Positions 1 through 8,740 of a stretch of 64,000 nucleotides of DNA are shown piece by piece. This DNA is from Roseiarcus sp963730555 (lineage in GTDB: Bacteria > Pseudomonadota > Alphaproteobacteria > Rhizobiales > Beijerinckiaceae), in contig CAVSSS010000034.1 of NCBI GenBank assembly GCA_963730555.1, positions 124,001-188,000 of the forward strand. Reading direction: 5' to 3'. The first letter of the stretch is position 1, and each line of letters opens with the position of its first letter. The notes below the pieces were generated by a model. The model was not told the DNA's origin. It saw only the letters and a program-made list of their open reading frames with translations, and did not search any database. Made by a program: the position numbers and the translations under genes.

Positions 1-654
1 CCACCGCGCATCACGGTTTCCGCGTTCGTCGATAACAATCCGCGCGGCTTTGGTCTCCTTCAGCGGGACCGGGTGTTCGATCACTACTTGGATGGCGTCT
101 TTTACGACAAGCGTCCGAGCCTGTGGGTCGAACCGTTGCCGGGTCCGAGTGGCGAAGGCTGGGGGAAAGGGTCAATCCAGCTCTGCGAGATCCCAACCGA
201 CGACGAGATCCACGACAATGTGGTCGCGATGTGGGTGCCAGCCGAACCCGTTCCCTCCGGCGCTGAGCTCAATCTCAACTACCGCCTCCACTGGCTGGCC
301 AACGAACCCTATCCGAGCAAGCTCGCGCCGGTATGGGCGACCCGCCTTGGACGCGGGGGGCAGCCCGGCCTGCCGCGCCCGAAGGGAGTCAGGAAGTTCA
401 TGGTCGAGTTCTTGGGCGGACCGCTGCGAGACCTCCCGTTTGGCGCCAAACCAGAACTTGTCGTGTCGGCTTCTCGCGGAAGTTTTGGGCCTTACCAGCT
501 CATCGAAGCCGTTCCTGACGGCGTCCCCGGCCATTGGCGCGCTCAGTTCGACCTTATTGTCGATGGGACGGATCCGGTCGAAATGCGCGCGTTCCTTAAG
601 TCTGGCGGTGAGACCCTGACCGAGACCTGGATGTTTCAATACCATCCATTCTAA
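1..654 (+). CDS. opgG: Periplasmic glucan biosynthesis protein OpgG/MdoG, C-terminal part
   Basis: The frame is open from base 1 and ends at TAA 652-654, so the gene starts left of the window. The visible ~217 residues match the C-terminal half of OpgG/OpgD: FVDNNPRGFGLLQRDR, then DNVVAMWVP, then NYRLHWLANEP, and the terminal WMFQYHPF. OpgG is a periplasmic protein needed to make osmoregulated periplasmic glucans, normally together with the membrane glucosyltransferase OpgH. No opgH is seen here. The last eight codons and the stop are repeated at 26868-26892, so this 3' end appears to be the integration site of the island that follows. The end seen here may be the copy brought by the element. 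Family assignment is firm; the exact paralogue (OpgG or OpgD) is not. Confidence 0.85.
   Translation, partial: PPRITVSAFVDNNPRGFGLLQRDRVFDHYLDGVFYDKRPSLWVEPLPGPSGEGWGKGSIQLCEIPTDDEIHDNVVAMWVPAEPVPSGAELNLNYRLHWLANEPYPSKLAPVWATRLGRGGQPGLPRPKGVRKFMVEFLGGPLRDLPFGAKPELVVSASRGSFGPYQLIEAVPDGVPGHWRAQFDLIVDGTDPVEMRAFLKSGGETLTETWMFQYHPF
629..653 (+). repeat. attL candidate (opgG 3' end copy)
   Basis: The 25-base direct repeat begins GGATGTTTCAATACCA and covers the final codons of opgG. The partner is at 26868-26892. It lies 162 bases before the integrase start codon, the usual arrangement for a tyrosine-integrase attachment site. Confidence 0.75.
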
Positions 655-771
655 GCCTTCCGGGCTGTTTCAGTGGGTTCCGGCGCGTTTCAGAACTATT
701 GCTTTTCCCTGACAAATCAGCGATATGGAGTGTCACGATATCTCATCGTGCCCCATAGCGTTGCAGCGCCG

Positions 772-790
772 TGGAGCGCCGTTGGAGGGT
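772..790 (+). repeat. Terminal direct repeat, left copy (possible integrase arm site)
   Basis: The 19 bases TGGAGCGCCGTTGGAGGGT occur here and again, exactly and in the same orientation, at 26768-26786. Each copy is roughly 100-120 bases inside its attachment repeat. Upstream of this copy is a partial second unit (GCAGCGCCG). Symmetric placement suggests integrase or excisionase arm-binding sites; binding is inferred. Confidence 0.5.
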
Positions 791-814
791 GAACCAAGTT
801 TTTGGAGGCTGAGG

Positions 815-2008
815 ATGCCGAAGCGCGTGGCGCCCCTCAACGCAATGCAGGTCGAACGGATCAAGCCGGGTGAGGAGTTGATAGACGGTGGCGTGCCCGG
901 CTTGCGCGTCATCAGAACGGCCGCGGGCCTGAGTTGGGGGTTAAGTGTCCGTGTGAGGGGAACACGCCGCTGGATTAGGGTCGGCGTCGGGATTGGGCTC
1001 GCCGAGGCCCGCAGACGCGGCGAGCGTCTGCGCCAGGACATCGCGGACGGCAAGGACCCGGCTGTAGCGCGCGCAGCAGAAAAGCTGCGACAGAGGGACG
1101 TTCTCAAGGGCCTTGGTACGCTGCGGGGCGTCATCAACGCCTATTTTGAGCATCGTCCCGAGCTTCGGAGCACCGCGACCCAGCGCAAGGCGCTCATGCC
1201 CGTGTTCAGGGATTGCCTCGACAAGCCGGCGCTCGATCTCACGCCGCCGGTCGCCCAACTCGCCATAGACAAGTGGGCGCGGGCGCGGTCGGCGACACTG
1301 GCGAGCCGCGCAGTGACTTACTTTAAGCCGTTGGCAAAATGGGCGTCGCGCCGCGGTTTGATGAACGGGGGTTTCGGCGAGTTAGAGCGGCCGGCGCAGG
1401 CAGCAAAAAAACAGCTCGTTTTGTCCCAAGCCGACGTCGGCAAGCTCCTGCGCTCGGTCGGCGGATCGTCCCGCGGTGTCGCCGTTCGGGTGATGCTCCT
1501 GACTGGCGCGCGCTGCAACGAGGCGTGCAAGGCAGTTTGGAGCGAGTTCGATCTCGACCGCGGAGTATGGACGCTGTCGGGATGGCGGCGCAAGAATACT
1601 AAGCCCGGACGGCTCATGCCCGACCACGTCATGCCTTTGCCCATGGGGCTGATCGCGCTGCTTAGGACAATAGGGCCGGGCGAGCCCGACAAGCTTGCGT
1701 TCCCCGGCGCTCGCGGGGCGGTGATTGGCAACTGGTCGAAATGGACGAGGGATATAAAGGCGAGGCTCGGGATCGACGTCACGCCGCACTCATTTAGGCG
1801 GACCTTCAAGACCATGCTTGGCGAGGTTGGCGCGCCGCCATATGTCGGTTCAGCCGCATTGGGACACGCGCCCGGCGACGCTACGGCGAGCGCATACGAC
1901 CAAGCGACCTATTTCGCTGAACGCGTCGAGTACGTCGGGCGCCTCGCCGATCGGCTCGACGTGCTTGAAGCGAGCAATAATGTTGTCCTTCTTCCGAGGC
2001 GGGCATGA
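815..2008 (+). CDS. int: P4-type tyrosine site-specific integrase
   Basis: This is a 397-residue tyrosine recombinase that would cut and rejoin DNA at the attachment repeats flanking the island. The N-terminal ~90 residues fit the DUF4102 arm-binding domain (VPGLRVI, then the RGTRRWIRVGVG beta-hairpin region). The catalytic half shows the arginine in TGARCNE, HSFRRTF for the His-X-X-Arg box, the histidine in ALGHAPG, and a nucleophile candidate in SAYDQATY. The open frame reaches back to 725, but the ATG at 815 has a good ribosome site (GGAGG at 804-808) and the usual N-terminus. It is the first gene inside attL and reads inward, as expected for an integrase acting on its own att site. Confidence 0.9.
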   Translation: MPKRVAPLNAMQVERIKPGEELIDGGVPGLRVIRTAAGLSWGLSVRVRGTRRWIRVGVGIGLAEARRRGERLRQDIADGKDPAVARAAEKLRQRDVLKGLGTLRGVINAYFEHRPELRSTATQRKALMPVFRDCLDKPALDLTPPVAQLAIDKWARARSATLASRAVTYFKPLAKWASRRGLMNGGFGELERPAQAAKKQLVLSQADVGKLLRSVGGSSRGVAVRVMLLTGARCNEACKAVWSEFDLDRGVWTLSGWRRKNTKPGRLMPDHVMPLPMGLIALLRTIGPGEPDKLAFPGARGAVIGNWSKWTRDIKARLGIDVTPHSFRRTFKTMLGEVGAPPYVGSAALGHAPGDATASAYDQATYFAERVEYVGRLADRLDVLEASNNVVLLPRRA

Positions 2009-2301
2009 CGCTTCCGACGGCACGCTGGCGAGCGCCCTTGGACCTTTCTGCCACTTCCGCCCTGCTCAGATAGTAGCACTCGGACGATCGGCTGCCTCGA
2101 AGGCCAGCAAGTTGCGAAAGTCCAGGAGACAGGGTTGCACTCGCAGAGAAATCGAGATATGTTTTTTTGTCATCCGTGATATGCAGCCCCTGCATATCTA
2201 TGCGCTATGCGACGGACGACCGGATTTCCGGGCGGCGCCCGCACGGTGAAGCAATCCGAAACCATATCGTCGTGTTGCGACGAATGCTCGGAGCCTGCCA
2301 G

Positions 2302-2481
2302 ATGGTAGACTATGAAAAGCGCCGCGCCCTATCGATCGTTGAAGCTGCTCGCACTTGCGGATTAAGCCGATCGACAATTTACCGACTTATTCCGAAAAAT
2401 AAGCTAGCCACGATTAAGGTTGGCACGCGCCGTCTAGTTCCGGTCGCCGCGATCGATGACCTACTAAAGAGCGCAAATTAA
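2302..2481 (+). CDS. AlpA/excisionase-like helix-turn-helix protein
   Basis: A 59-residue protein whose SIVEAARTCGLSRSTIYRL segment is a MerR/AlpA-type helix-turn-helix, followed by KNKLATIKVGTRRLVPVAAIDDLL, typical of excisionase-family DNA-binding proteins. Such proteins usually act as recombination directionality factors or as activators of integrase genes in integrated elements. The start at 2302 gives the usual short family length; an ATG at 2284 is also in frame. It sits between the integrase and the helicase-type ATPase. Family assignment is good; its exact role (excision or regulation) is inferred from position. Confidence 0.75.
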   Translation: MVDYEKRRALSIVEAARTCGLSRSTIYRLIPKNKLATIKVGTRRLVPVAAIDDLLKSAN

Positions 2482-2595
2482 CACGGCCGCCCCGGCGTGG
2501 GACTGCCGAAATCGCTAACGCGCCATTCAAGAACGATGCGGCTTTAGCATTCTCGCGCGTCCGAGCAAAGGGCGGCCTCCCCGAGGGAGACCCCA

Positions 2596-4005
2596 ATGCA
2601 TCGAACTAATCCTCAATCGATCGACATTCCACCAGACTTCGAACAGCGCGTGGCCGAGCACAGAAGGCGCGCAATGAACCTTGAGCATCCGTCAGGACTA
2701 GAGAGTGTTGAACACTTTATTGAGCGGACGAATTTCATATTCGATCCGCCCATCGAGGTTCGCCTTGATGACCTCGTTTGCCTCAAGCCCCTTGCCTACG
2801 CGCGAGAGCGAAAGGAGGCGGCAAAAGACTTGGGACTGAAGGTCAGCGTTCTGGACGCCACGGTCAAAGCCATCCGGCTTATGCGAGCGGGCGCCGACGA
2901 GGAATCCGAACCGCCGGGCAATGAGTTCGATCCCCGGCCCGCACAGGAGCAAAATGAAATTGTGTTGGTTAATGGCGCACTAATCCAACCGGAGCTTGTG
3001 TCCTGGTTGTGGCGCAACAACCTCCAGCGAGGGTCCCTCAACCTGCTGGTGGGTAAGTCCGCAGCCGGAAAGTCCACGATTGCTCTCAGCTTTAGCGCCA
3101 CGGTGACATCTGGCGGTGAATGGCCGGATGGGCAGGTCTGTGAGGCCGGTAGTGTGATCTTTTGGAGCGGCGAAGACGATACGCGCACCACGCTACTGCC
3201 GCGCTTCATTGCCGCCGGCGGGGATCCCGGAAATATGGAGTTTATCGAGGGCCTGCACGAAGGCGGCCGTACAAGGCCGTTCAATCCTGCCGCCGACATG
3301 CCTGCGCTTCGGCGGGCCATCGATAGATTTCATGCCGATAAGCGTGGTGAGGTTCGTTTGATCGTACTAGATCCCATTGCGCTCGCGGTGACAGGCGACA
3401 GTCACAAGAACGTCGAAACGCGCATTGGCTTACAGCCGTTCCTCGACCTATGCGCGGCAACCGGCGCGGCGGGGCTCGGCGTGCACCATTTCACCAAGAA
3501 CACGGCGTGCGGCGATCCTCTTGATCGGGTTAGTGGCTCGCTAGCGTTCGGAGCCCTGCCGAGGGTGGTGTTGGTGGCCGCGCGTGATGAAAGCGCCGCC
3601 ACGCGCGACCCGCGACGCGCGCTCGTGCGCGCGAAGGTGAGCAACGGTCCAGATTGGGGCGGCTTGGATTATAAGCTGGAGTTGCACCCGCTGGATGGTT
3701 GGCCGGGCATCGAGGCCCAGCGCGTTGTGTGGTGCGACCCGATTGAGGGATCCGCGCGGGACATATTGGCGCAATTCGAAGGCAACTCAACCGGTGTGCG
3801 CCAACGTGAGGCCGTTACTTTTTTGATCGGGGCACTAAAGGGCGGTCCGCGATTGGCATCGGAACTCATCGCCGAGGCGGCCCATGTGGGCATACCTGAG
3901 CGAACCCTCAGATATGCGCTAACACAGCTCGGCGGATCGCCGGAAAGGCATGGCAAAGGCCATGGGCATTTCGTTATCTGGGAGCTTCCGAATGGTGCGC
4001 CCTGA
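2596..4005 (+). CDS. RepA-like AAA ATPase (replicative helicase type)
   Basis: A 469-residue ATPase. It shows a Walker A motif VGKSAAGKST near residue 154, a region VIFWSGEDD shortly after, and a Walker B-like LIVLDPIAL near residue 257, then GVHHFTKN and RVSGSLAFGALPRVV. This is the RepA/AAA_25 pattern of hexameric helicases encoded by plasmids, prophages and integrative elements. The last ~70 residues (RQREAVTFLIGALKGGPRLASELI) resemble a small winged-helix domain. It follows the integrase and the HTH gene and is directly followed by a perfect inverted repeat (4039-4104) that could be its target. This suggests that the island can replicate after excision; that is inferred. Confidence 0.8.
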   Translation: MHRTNPQSIDIPPDFEQRVAEHRRRAMNLEHPSGLESVEHFIERTNFIFDPPIEVRLDDLVCLKPLAYARERKEAAKDLGLKVSVLDATVKAIRLMRAGADEESEPPGNEFDPRPAQEQNEIVLVNGALIQPELVSWLWRNNLQRGSLNLLVGKSAAGKSTIALSFSATVTSGGEWPDGQVCEAGSVIFWSGEDDTRTTLLPRFIAAGGDPGNMEFIEGLHEGGRTRPFNPAADMPALRRAIDRFHADKRGEVRLIVLDPIALAVTGDSHKNVETRIGLQPFLDLCAATGAAGLGVHHFTKNTACGDPLDRVSGSLAFGALPRVVLVAARDESAATRDPRRALVRAKVSNGPDWGGLDYKLELHPLDGWPGIEAQRVVWCDPIEGSARDILAQFEGNSTGVRQREAVTFLIGALKGGPRLASELIAEAAHVGIPERTLRYALTQLGGSPERHGKGHGHFVIWELPNGAP

Positions 4006-4038
4006 AATTCACCGTACGCTCGCCACACGATGCAGTCT

Positions 4039-4104
4039 GTTGCCGGAGTTGCCGGAGTGTCATGGTAGCTTGACTGGTGCTGACACTCCGGCAACTCCGG
4101 CAAC
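4039..4104. repeat. Perfect 24-bp inverted repeat with 18-base loop after the helicase gene
   Basis: Arms at 4039-4062 and 4081-4104 are exact reverse complements. Each arm is itself built from two tandem 9-base units (GTTGCCGGA) followed by GTGTCA. It lies 34 bases after the stop of the RepA-like ATPase. It could be a terminator, but there is no T-run and the internal iteration resembles replication-initiator or helicase-loading sites. Confidence 0.7.
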
Positions 4105-4205
4105 ACCTTGCTCGTCGCTCAAACCTTGGCGTCAAAGCATTTAGGCCGTGAACTCATAAAGCGTTGCGGGGCTAGCGAACTCGTGCTCTGACAGCGCGGC
4201 AAGCC

Positions 4206-4502
4206 ATGCCGCGAGACACCGATGCGAAGCGAGAGAAACTCGAGATATTTTCGGACCAAACCAATGCCGCTATTATGCGGTATCCTGGCCGCGCCTTTCC
4301 GGGCGTTCTCGTTCAGGGCGACAGCCTGTATATGCTGTGCCAGCGAGCAGACCTCGCCTGTAAGGAGGTTGGACGAGGCAAGCCGGGCTTCGACGAGCTG
4401 AATGATCTTCGTAACGCGCTCTGGTCTGACCTCAATCACTACAAGACTACGCCTCTGGAACACGGCGTAGCGCTGCCCTTCTCTGAACAGCAGGCCCCTT
4501 GA
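4206..4502 (+). CDS. Small hypothetical protein (98 residues)
   Basis: The open frame encodes EKLEIFSDQTNAAIMRYPGR, then FPGVLVQGDSLYMLCQRAD, and ends near LNHYKTTPLEHGVALPFSE. The composition is that of a folded soluble protein, with a balanced residue mix and a conserved-looking PGR-FPG-QGDSL core. This is like small uncharacterised proteins often found singly on accessory DNA. No signal peptide or membrane segment is seen. No clear ribosome site precedes the ATG. It lies between the 24-bp inverted repeat and an IS5 remnant, so it is cargo of the island. Function unknown. Confidence 0.55.
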   Translation: MPRDTDAKREKLEIFSDQTNAAIMRYPGRAFPGVLVQGDSLYMLCQRADLACKEVGRGKPGFDELNDLRNALWSDLNHYKTTPLEHGVALPFSEQQAP

Positions 4503-4545
4503 AGCGGGCTTTCCACAAATGCCGCGCATGTGATTCAGCATCGGC

Positions 4546-4740
4546 ATGAGCCGATATGACCTGACCGACTTCGAGTGGCGCGTGATCGAGCCGATGCTGC
4601 CCGACAAGCCTCGAGGCGTGCCGCGCGTCGATGACCGCCGCGTGGTGAACGGCATCTTCTGGGTGCTTGGGTCCGGCGCACCCTGGCGCGATCTGCCGGA
4701 GCGCTATGGTCGCCGCAAGACAAACTGTCGCAGCGAAACT
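4546..4740 (+). pseudogene. IS5-family transposase, N-terminal fragment
   Basis: Reads SRYDLTDFEWRVIEPMLP, then RVVNGIFWVLGSGAPWRDLP and ERYGRRKT, the standard N-terminus of IS5-group transposases. The similarity stops soon after and there is no DDE core, so only about 65 residues remain. It marks an old insertion whose rest was deleted. Confidence 0.8.
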
Positions 4741-4879
4741 TCAAAAACCATCATAGTGCTCCGGACCTTAATCGGGCGACTAGCGGGGCAGTGAGACCTC
4801 GCCTCCGCCTCATCCTCGTCGAGCATCAAGGAGGTCAGCCTCCCGCAACCCCCCTAGCCCCTTCAAAGTGTATCCTACT

Positions 4880-5283
4880 TAAGCGTCGCAATTGGTCTGC
4901 GGGTTGTCCAGCTCGGGCGCTTGCGGTTCATCGCGCGCGGGCGTCGAGGCGACCATCATCAGCTCTTCGAGAAGGTCCAATTGGTGATCGCTCAATTTGC
5001 CGAGATTGTATGTCGCAATTCCGTGAGCAATCGCCTCTGGAGGCCGGCCGTGGGTCTGTCCAAAATGGCGTTTGCCGCCCCCACGCGGGCCGCTGTCGGC
5101 GCTCTTTCATTCCGCATGATCGAGATTGGCGGCGGGGCTGTGGGCCCGCGCCAGCTCGATTACATCACGGAGTTCTCGCGGTCTTCCGCCCGGATTGCCG
5201 CTTCGACCCGGCTGAAAGGGCCTGCCGCGTGGTCGCATTTGTTGAGCCCCACTGTTCTGAATAGCGATCGTCCGCTGTTTCAT
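4880..5283 (-). pseudogene. Degraded DUF5681-type (phage-like) gene
   Basis: On the minus strand the frame contains RGRPFQPGRSGNPGGRPREL followed by RDVIELARAH. This is the glycine/arginine-rich N-terminal signature of DUF5681 proteins found near phage packaging genes. The frame breaks near 5110. A second frame then continues with HGIATYNLGKLSDHQLDLL and EELMMVASTPARDEPQAPE down to about 4880. At least one indel separates the two parts. This hints that the element once carried phage-type genes. The family call is moderate and the coding status is broken. Confidence 0.45.
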
Positions 5284-5429
5284 GGACCTGGCGATGGTGC
5301 GTGGCGAGAGGAAATCAAGGTGGGCGCCACACCCGGGCCGCTCTCTGTCCCGTCGGGCGCATTCTCGAGCCGGACCTTCCCTTGAAAAGCCGCCCCGCAC
5401 CGGGGAGAGTCGCCTGTCCGACCTTCGCC

Positions 5430-5520
5430 TCACGAGGGCGAAGACAAGGCCAGCAAACCGAGTAGCATCATCGCCGATGTTGACGGCTCGGGAACTCCTC
5501 CGATTGGTTGATGGCTGACG
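5430..5520 (-). pseudogene. Remnant of a PEP-CTERM sorting signal
   Basis: The minus-strand frame ends GGVPEPSTSAMMLLGLLAL plus a short tail and stop. This matches the C-terminal PEP-CTERM pattern (V-P-E-P-S-T followed by a hydrophobic stretch) used for sorting exported proteins. No N-terminal body is attached in frame. It may be the displaced tail of the glycine-rich protein encoded on the other strand just downstream. Confidence 0.45.
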
Positions 5521-5647
5521 AACCCCGCGTCGTCAGCTGGACAAGTCGCCGGTTTCAGCTGCGCTGAATCAAAGACGGCTCCACGAGGCGTCATGTAGCG
5601 GATGCCGGTCGAAGGAGCGCTCAATTTCTCGACGTTATTTCCCTCTG

Positions 5648-6757
5648 TTGTTAACGAGCGTGGCGCTGCCGCTCACGCTCCTGATGGCGGGTGCCGCCGC
5701 GGTCCACGCGGAGATCGTCAGTGTACCCACCGTGCCGGGTTCCCTGGACGGCGCCAATGGCGCAAACGGGGTCAATCCAGGCGATAGCGGCCAGCCGGGC
5801 GGCGCCGGTGGGTCTGCAACGGCCGACGCCGGTTTTTCCCCGCCGAACAGCGATCCCCTGAATCAAGCCACGGTGACAGGCGGGAACGGCGGCGCGGGCG
5901 GATCGGGGGCATTGCCCGGGGATGGTGGCGACGGCGGCGCTGGCGGCGGCGCGACCGCGAGAGCGGCGACAGCGATCGTCTCCGGGGTGCCGAAGCCGAC
6001 GCGCATTCGTACGGCGGCAATGGCGGCAATGGCGGGGTCGGCATTGGCGGCGGTACGGGCGGCGCGGGCGGTGCCGCGAATTCCTTGGCGCAGACGTCGG
6101 TTATCTCAGGGTCTGCCGAAGCCGACGCACATCTTATGGCGGAAATGGCGGGGGGTTCGGCGGCGGCATCGCCGGGAGCACCGAGAACGGGGGCGGCGAT
6201 GCCTCCAGCATGGCGACGGCGAGCGGCTCGGTTAGCGTGTCGTCGTCCGCCATCTCGGCCGGCGGCTCAGGCGGGGCCATTGTCGCCGGCGCCGCCAGCG
6301 CAAGCAGCGCCGCGATCGGCAGCGGCTCAGGCGGCGTGTTGTCGTCTGCGATCGCGACCGGCGGCACGGGCGGCACGGATTCGGATTTTATCGGCGGCGC
6401 GGGCGGCCAAGCCAATTCCGCCAGCATGGCGACGTCCAGCGGATCGGGCACCGTGACAGCAACGGCGACCGCGACCGGCGGCTCCGCCGAGGCAGCCCAC
6501 TTATCTTTCGGCGCCGGTGGCGCGGCCGCCGCCAGCAGCACGGCGACGTCCACCGGTTCCGGCAGCGTTTCACCGTCGGCGACTGCGGTAGGCGGCGCGG
6601 GCGCCAGCGGCAAGGGTGGTGACGCCAGCGCCGCGAGTGTGGCGACCTCCACGGGTTCGGCAAGCGTGTCAGCGTCCGCGGGTGCGACCGCGGGCCAGGG
6701 CGGCTTCTCCGGCTCAGGGGCTGCCTCCGCCAAGAGCACGGCCCCGCTGGCCACGAA
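5648..6757 (+). pseudogene. Glycine/serine-rich exported repeat protein, frameshifted and truncated
   Basis: The reading starts with a signal-peptide-like stretch LTSVALPLTLLMAGAAAVHA and enters long low-complexity sequence, first GGNGGAGG-type repeats, then imperfect repeats of the form ASxATxSGSxSVSxSA with ATGGxGG spacers. Reading continuity needs at least two frame changes, near 5990 and near 6135. The frame then continues to about 6757, where an IS110 fragment on the opposite strand interrupts it. Such proteins are typically cell-surface or matrix proteins. The nearby PEP-CTERM remnant may have been its C-terminus. TTG at 5648 is the only start seen in frame. Similarity to mycobacterial PE-PGRS proteins is compositional only. 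Confidence 0.5.
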
Positions 6758-7441
6758 AGCGCTGGCCAACACCGGGCCAATGCCTGGAACCTCGAGCAGA
6801 CGACGCCCAACCTCCGTTGCCCGTGCGCTGGCGATGATCCGCCGATCGTTCTTAAGGATTTGCGCTTTCACTCCCTCCAACTGCACCGCCAGCATTTCCA
6901 GCGACGCGCGAGCCTCAGCAAGCACCCGCCCATCATCCGTGTCGGCCACGATCGCCAGCAGTCGGTCGAGACCCTCGCGGCCGATGGGTGAAACAATGCC
7001 GAATTCGGCCAAGTGGGAGCGTAAGGCATTGGAGAGCTGCGTGCGCTGGCGCATCAGGATCAACCGAACCCGATGCAGCATCATGATGCTCTGCTGCTCT
7101 ACGGTCTTCACGCCCACGAAGCGCATGGTCGGCCGCGTCACCGCTTCGCAGATCGCCTCCGCATCTGCCGCGTCGTTCTTGCCGCGCTTCACGTAGGGCT
7201 TCACGTATTGCGCCGGCATCAGCTTCACCTCATGGCCTTGCGTGATAAGCTCGCGGGCCCAATAATGTGACGAAGCGCACGCCTCGATGCCAACCAGGCA
7301 TCTCGGCAGTTTGGCAAAGAACTCCAGCACCCTGCTTCGGGACAATTTTTGCCGCAGAACCACGTGCCCCGCCGCGTCCACGCCGTGCACCAGAAAAACG
7401 GACTTCGCGATATCCAATCCAATCGTCGTGACCTGCTTCAT
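6134..7441 (-). pseudogene. IS110 transposase N-terminus fused to antisense of the glycine-rich gene
   Basis: The minus-strand frame starts with MKQVTTIGLDIAKSVFLVHG and has the DEDD-type IS110 N-terminal domain (GIEACASSHYWAREL, KNDAADAEAICEA) through the mid region LLEVPGIGPVLASAFVA. At about 6750 the homology stops. The frame runs on, without stop, through the complement of the glycine-rich gene as a Pro/Ala/Glu-rich tail (repeats of PEPVDVAxLA type), giving 435 residues. The C-terminal serine-containing transposase domain is missing, so the enzyme is not expected to work. Upstream, 7442-7734 is the non-coding end of this IS plus the dctP leader; nothing else is seen there. Confidence 0.75.
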
Positions 7442-7734
7442 CGTCGCTCTCCTTCCGACTTACCCGCAGATCATGCTGCGAGAGGGGAGGGAGAGCCGTC
7501 CACATCATCAGAAGCGGACGAACAGCACGGTTTCATCAGAAGTCGGCTCGCGGGCCAAAAGCGGAAGTTCCTTGCTCGGCGAGAGTTGAGCACCACAGTG
7601 TCGAAGTCGCTCCGAAGAGCCTGCGGGTTATCACTGCGCTCAGCCGACGTGGACACGGGTTGCGCATATGGCTACGCTCAGCCCAAAAAGTTGGCGCAGC
7701 CTCACCCATGCGGCGGCGAGCGGGAGGAAAGCGG

Positions 7735-8739
7735 ATGGGCCGATGGCGGTTGCGCGCGGCGCTCATCGCAGTCGCAATGGCCGCTCTTGGAGGGGCGGCG
7801 GTGCGAGCGGATCAGACGCGCCATTTGAGTTTCGCCTATGACCAGCCGCATTCGACCGGCTACGGCGTCGCGGCGGACCTCTTCAATAGTAAGCTCATGG
7901 AGTTGAGCCACGGGTCGATGGCGATCGACCAGTTTCCAGGCGCGCAACTGGGGCAGGAGCCCCAGATGCTGCAAAAGATTCGCACCGGCGACATCGATTT
8001 CATGATCAGCTCGACCGCCAACGCGGCGACCGTCGCGCCGGAATCGGGCGTGCTGTCGATCCACTATCTCTTCCGTTCGGAAGATCAGTTGATCAAGGCG
8101 ATCGGCGACCCACGGCTGGTCGCGGCGGTCAAGGAGATGTTCGACGCGACCGTCAAGGACGGGCACGTGCTGGCGCTTGCCACGCTCGGCCTTCGCGATC
8201 TCTACGGCAAGCGGCCGGTGACCTCGGTCAGCGACCTTAAGGGCTTCAAGGTTCGGGTCCAGGCGACGCCGACTGAGGACACGCTGTTCCCCGCTTACGG
8301 CGCGCAGACCGTCCACATGCCGTTTGGGAGCGTCTACACCTCGCTGCAGACCGGCGTCGTCGACTTCGCCGAGAATGGCGTCAACGTCTACGACTTCGAA
8401 CAAGCACTATGAAGTGGCGCCGGTGCTGTCGATGACCGAGCACGAGGCGAACAACAGCGTCATCTGGGTCAGCGATAAACTGTGGTCGTCGCTGACCGAC
8501 GAACAGAAGGGCTGGGTGCAGGCGGCGGCGGCCGAAGTCGGCGCAAAGCAGCCGGCGGCAGGCGATCGCGCTCGAGCACAAGTCGCTCGCCAAGCTACAA
8601 AAGCTCGGCGTCAAAGTCGTCACCAACGTCGACAAGGCGAGCTTCATCAAGATCGCCGAACCGCTGCAGGACAAGCTCGCCAAGGCGCTCGGCCCGCACG
8701 CCGAGAAGATCCTGCAAGTCTGCCGCTCGATCCAATAGC
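7735..8739 (+). pseudogene. dctP: TRAP transporter solute-binding protein DctP, two frame breaks
   Basis: The protein starts MGRWRLRAALIAVAMAALGG with a cleavable signal peptide and the DctP fold pattern (FAYDQPHSTGYGVAADLF, QFPGAQLGQEPQMLQKIRTG, DLKGFKVRVQATP, the latter near the substrate arginine). The ribosome site GGAGGA precedes ATG 7735. The frame breaks near 8405: one frame stops in DFEQAL, the next carries HYEVAPVLSMTEHEANNS. It breaks again near 8560, after which KLQKLGVKVVTNVDKASFIK runs to the stop. It would bind a carboxylate-type substrate in the periplasm for the DctQM permease that follows. Two indels in one gene favour decay. Confidence 0.75.
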
Positions 8740-8740
8740 G

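Noticed and set aside
5648..6757. Mycobacterial PE-PGRS-type protein
   Set aside because: The resemblance is only Gly-rich composition; there is no PE domain and the host is an alphaproteobacterium.
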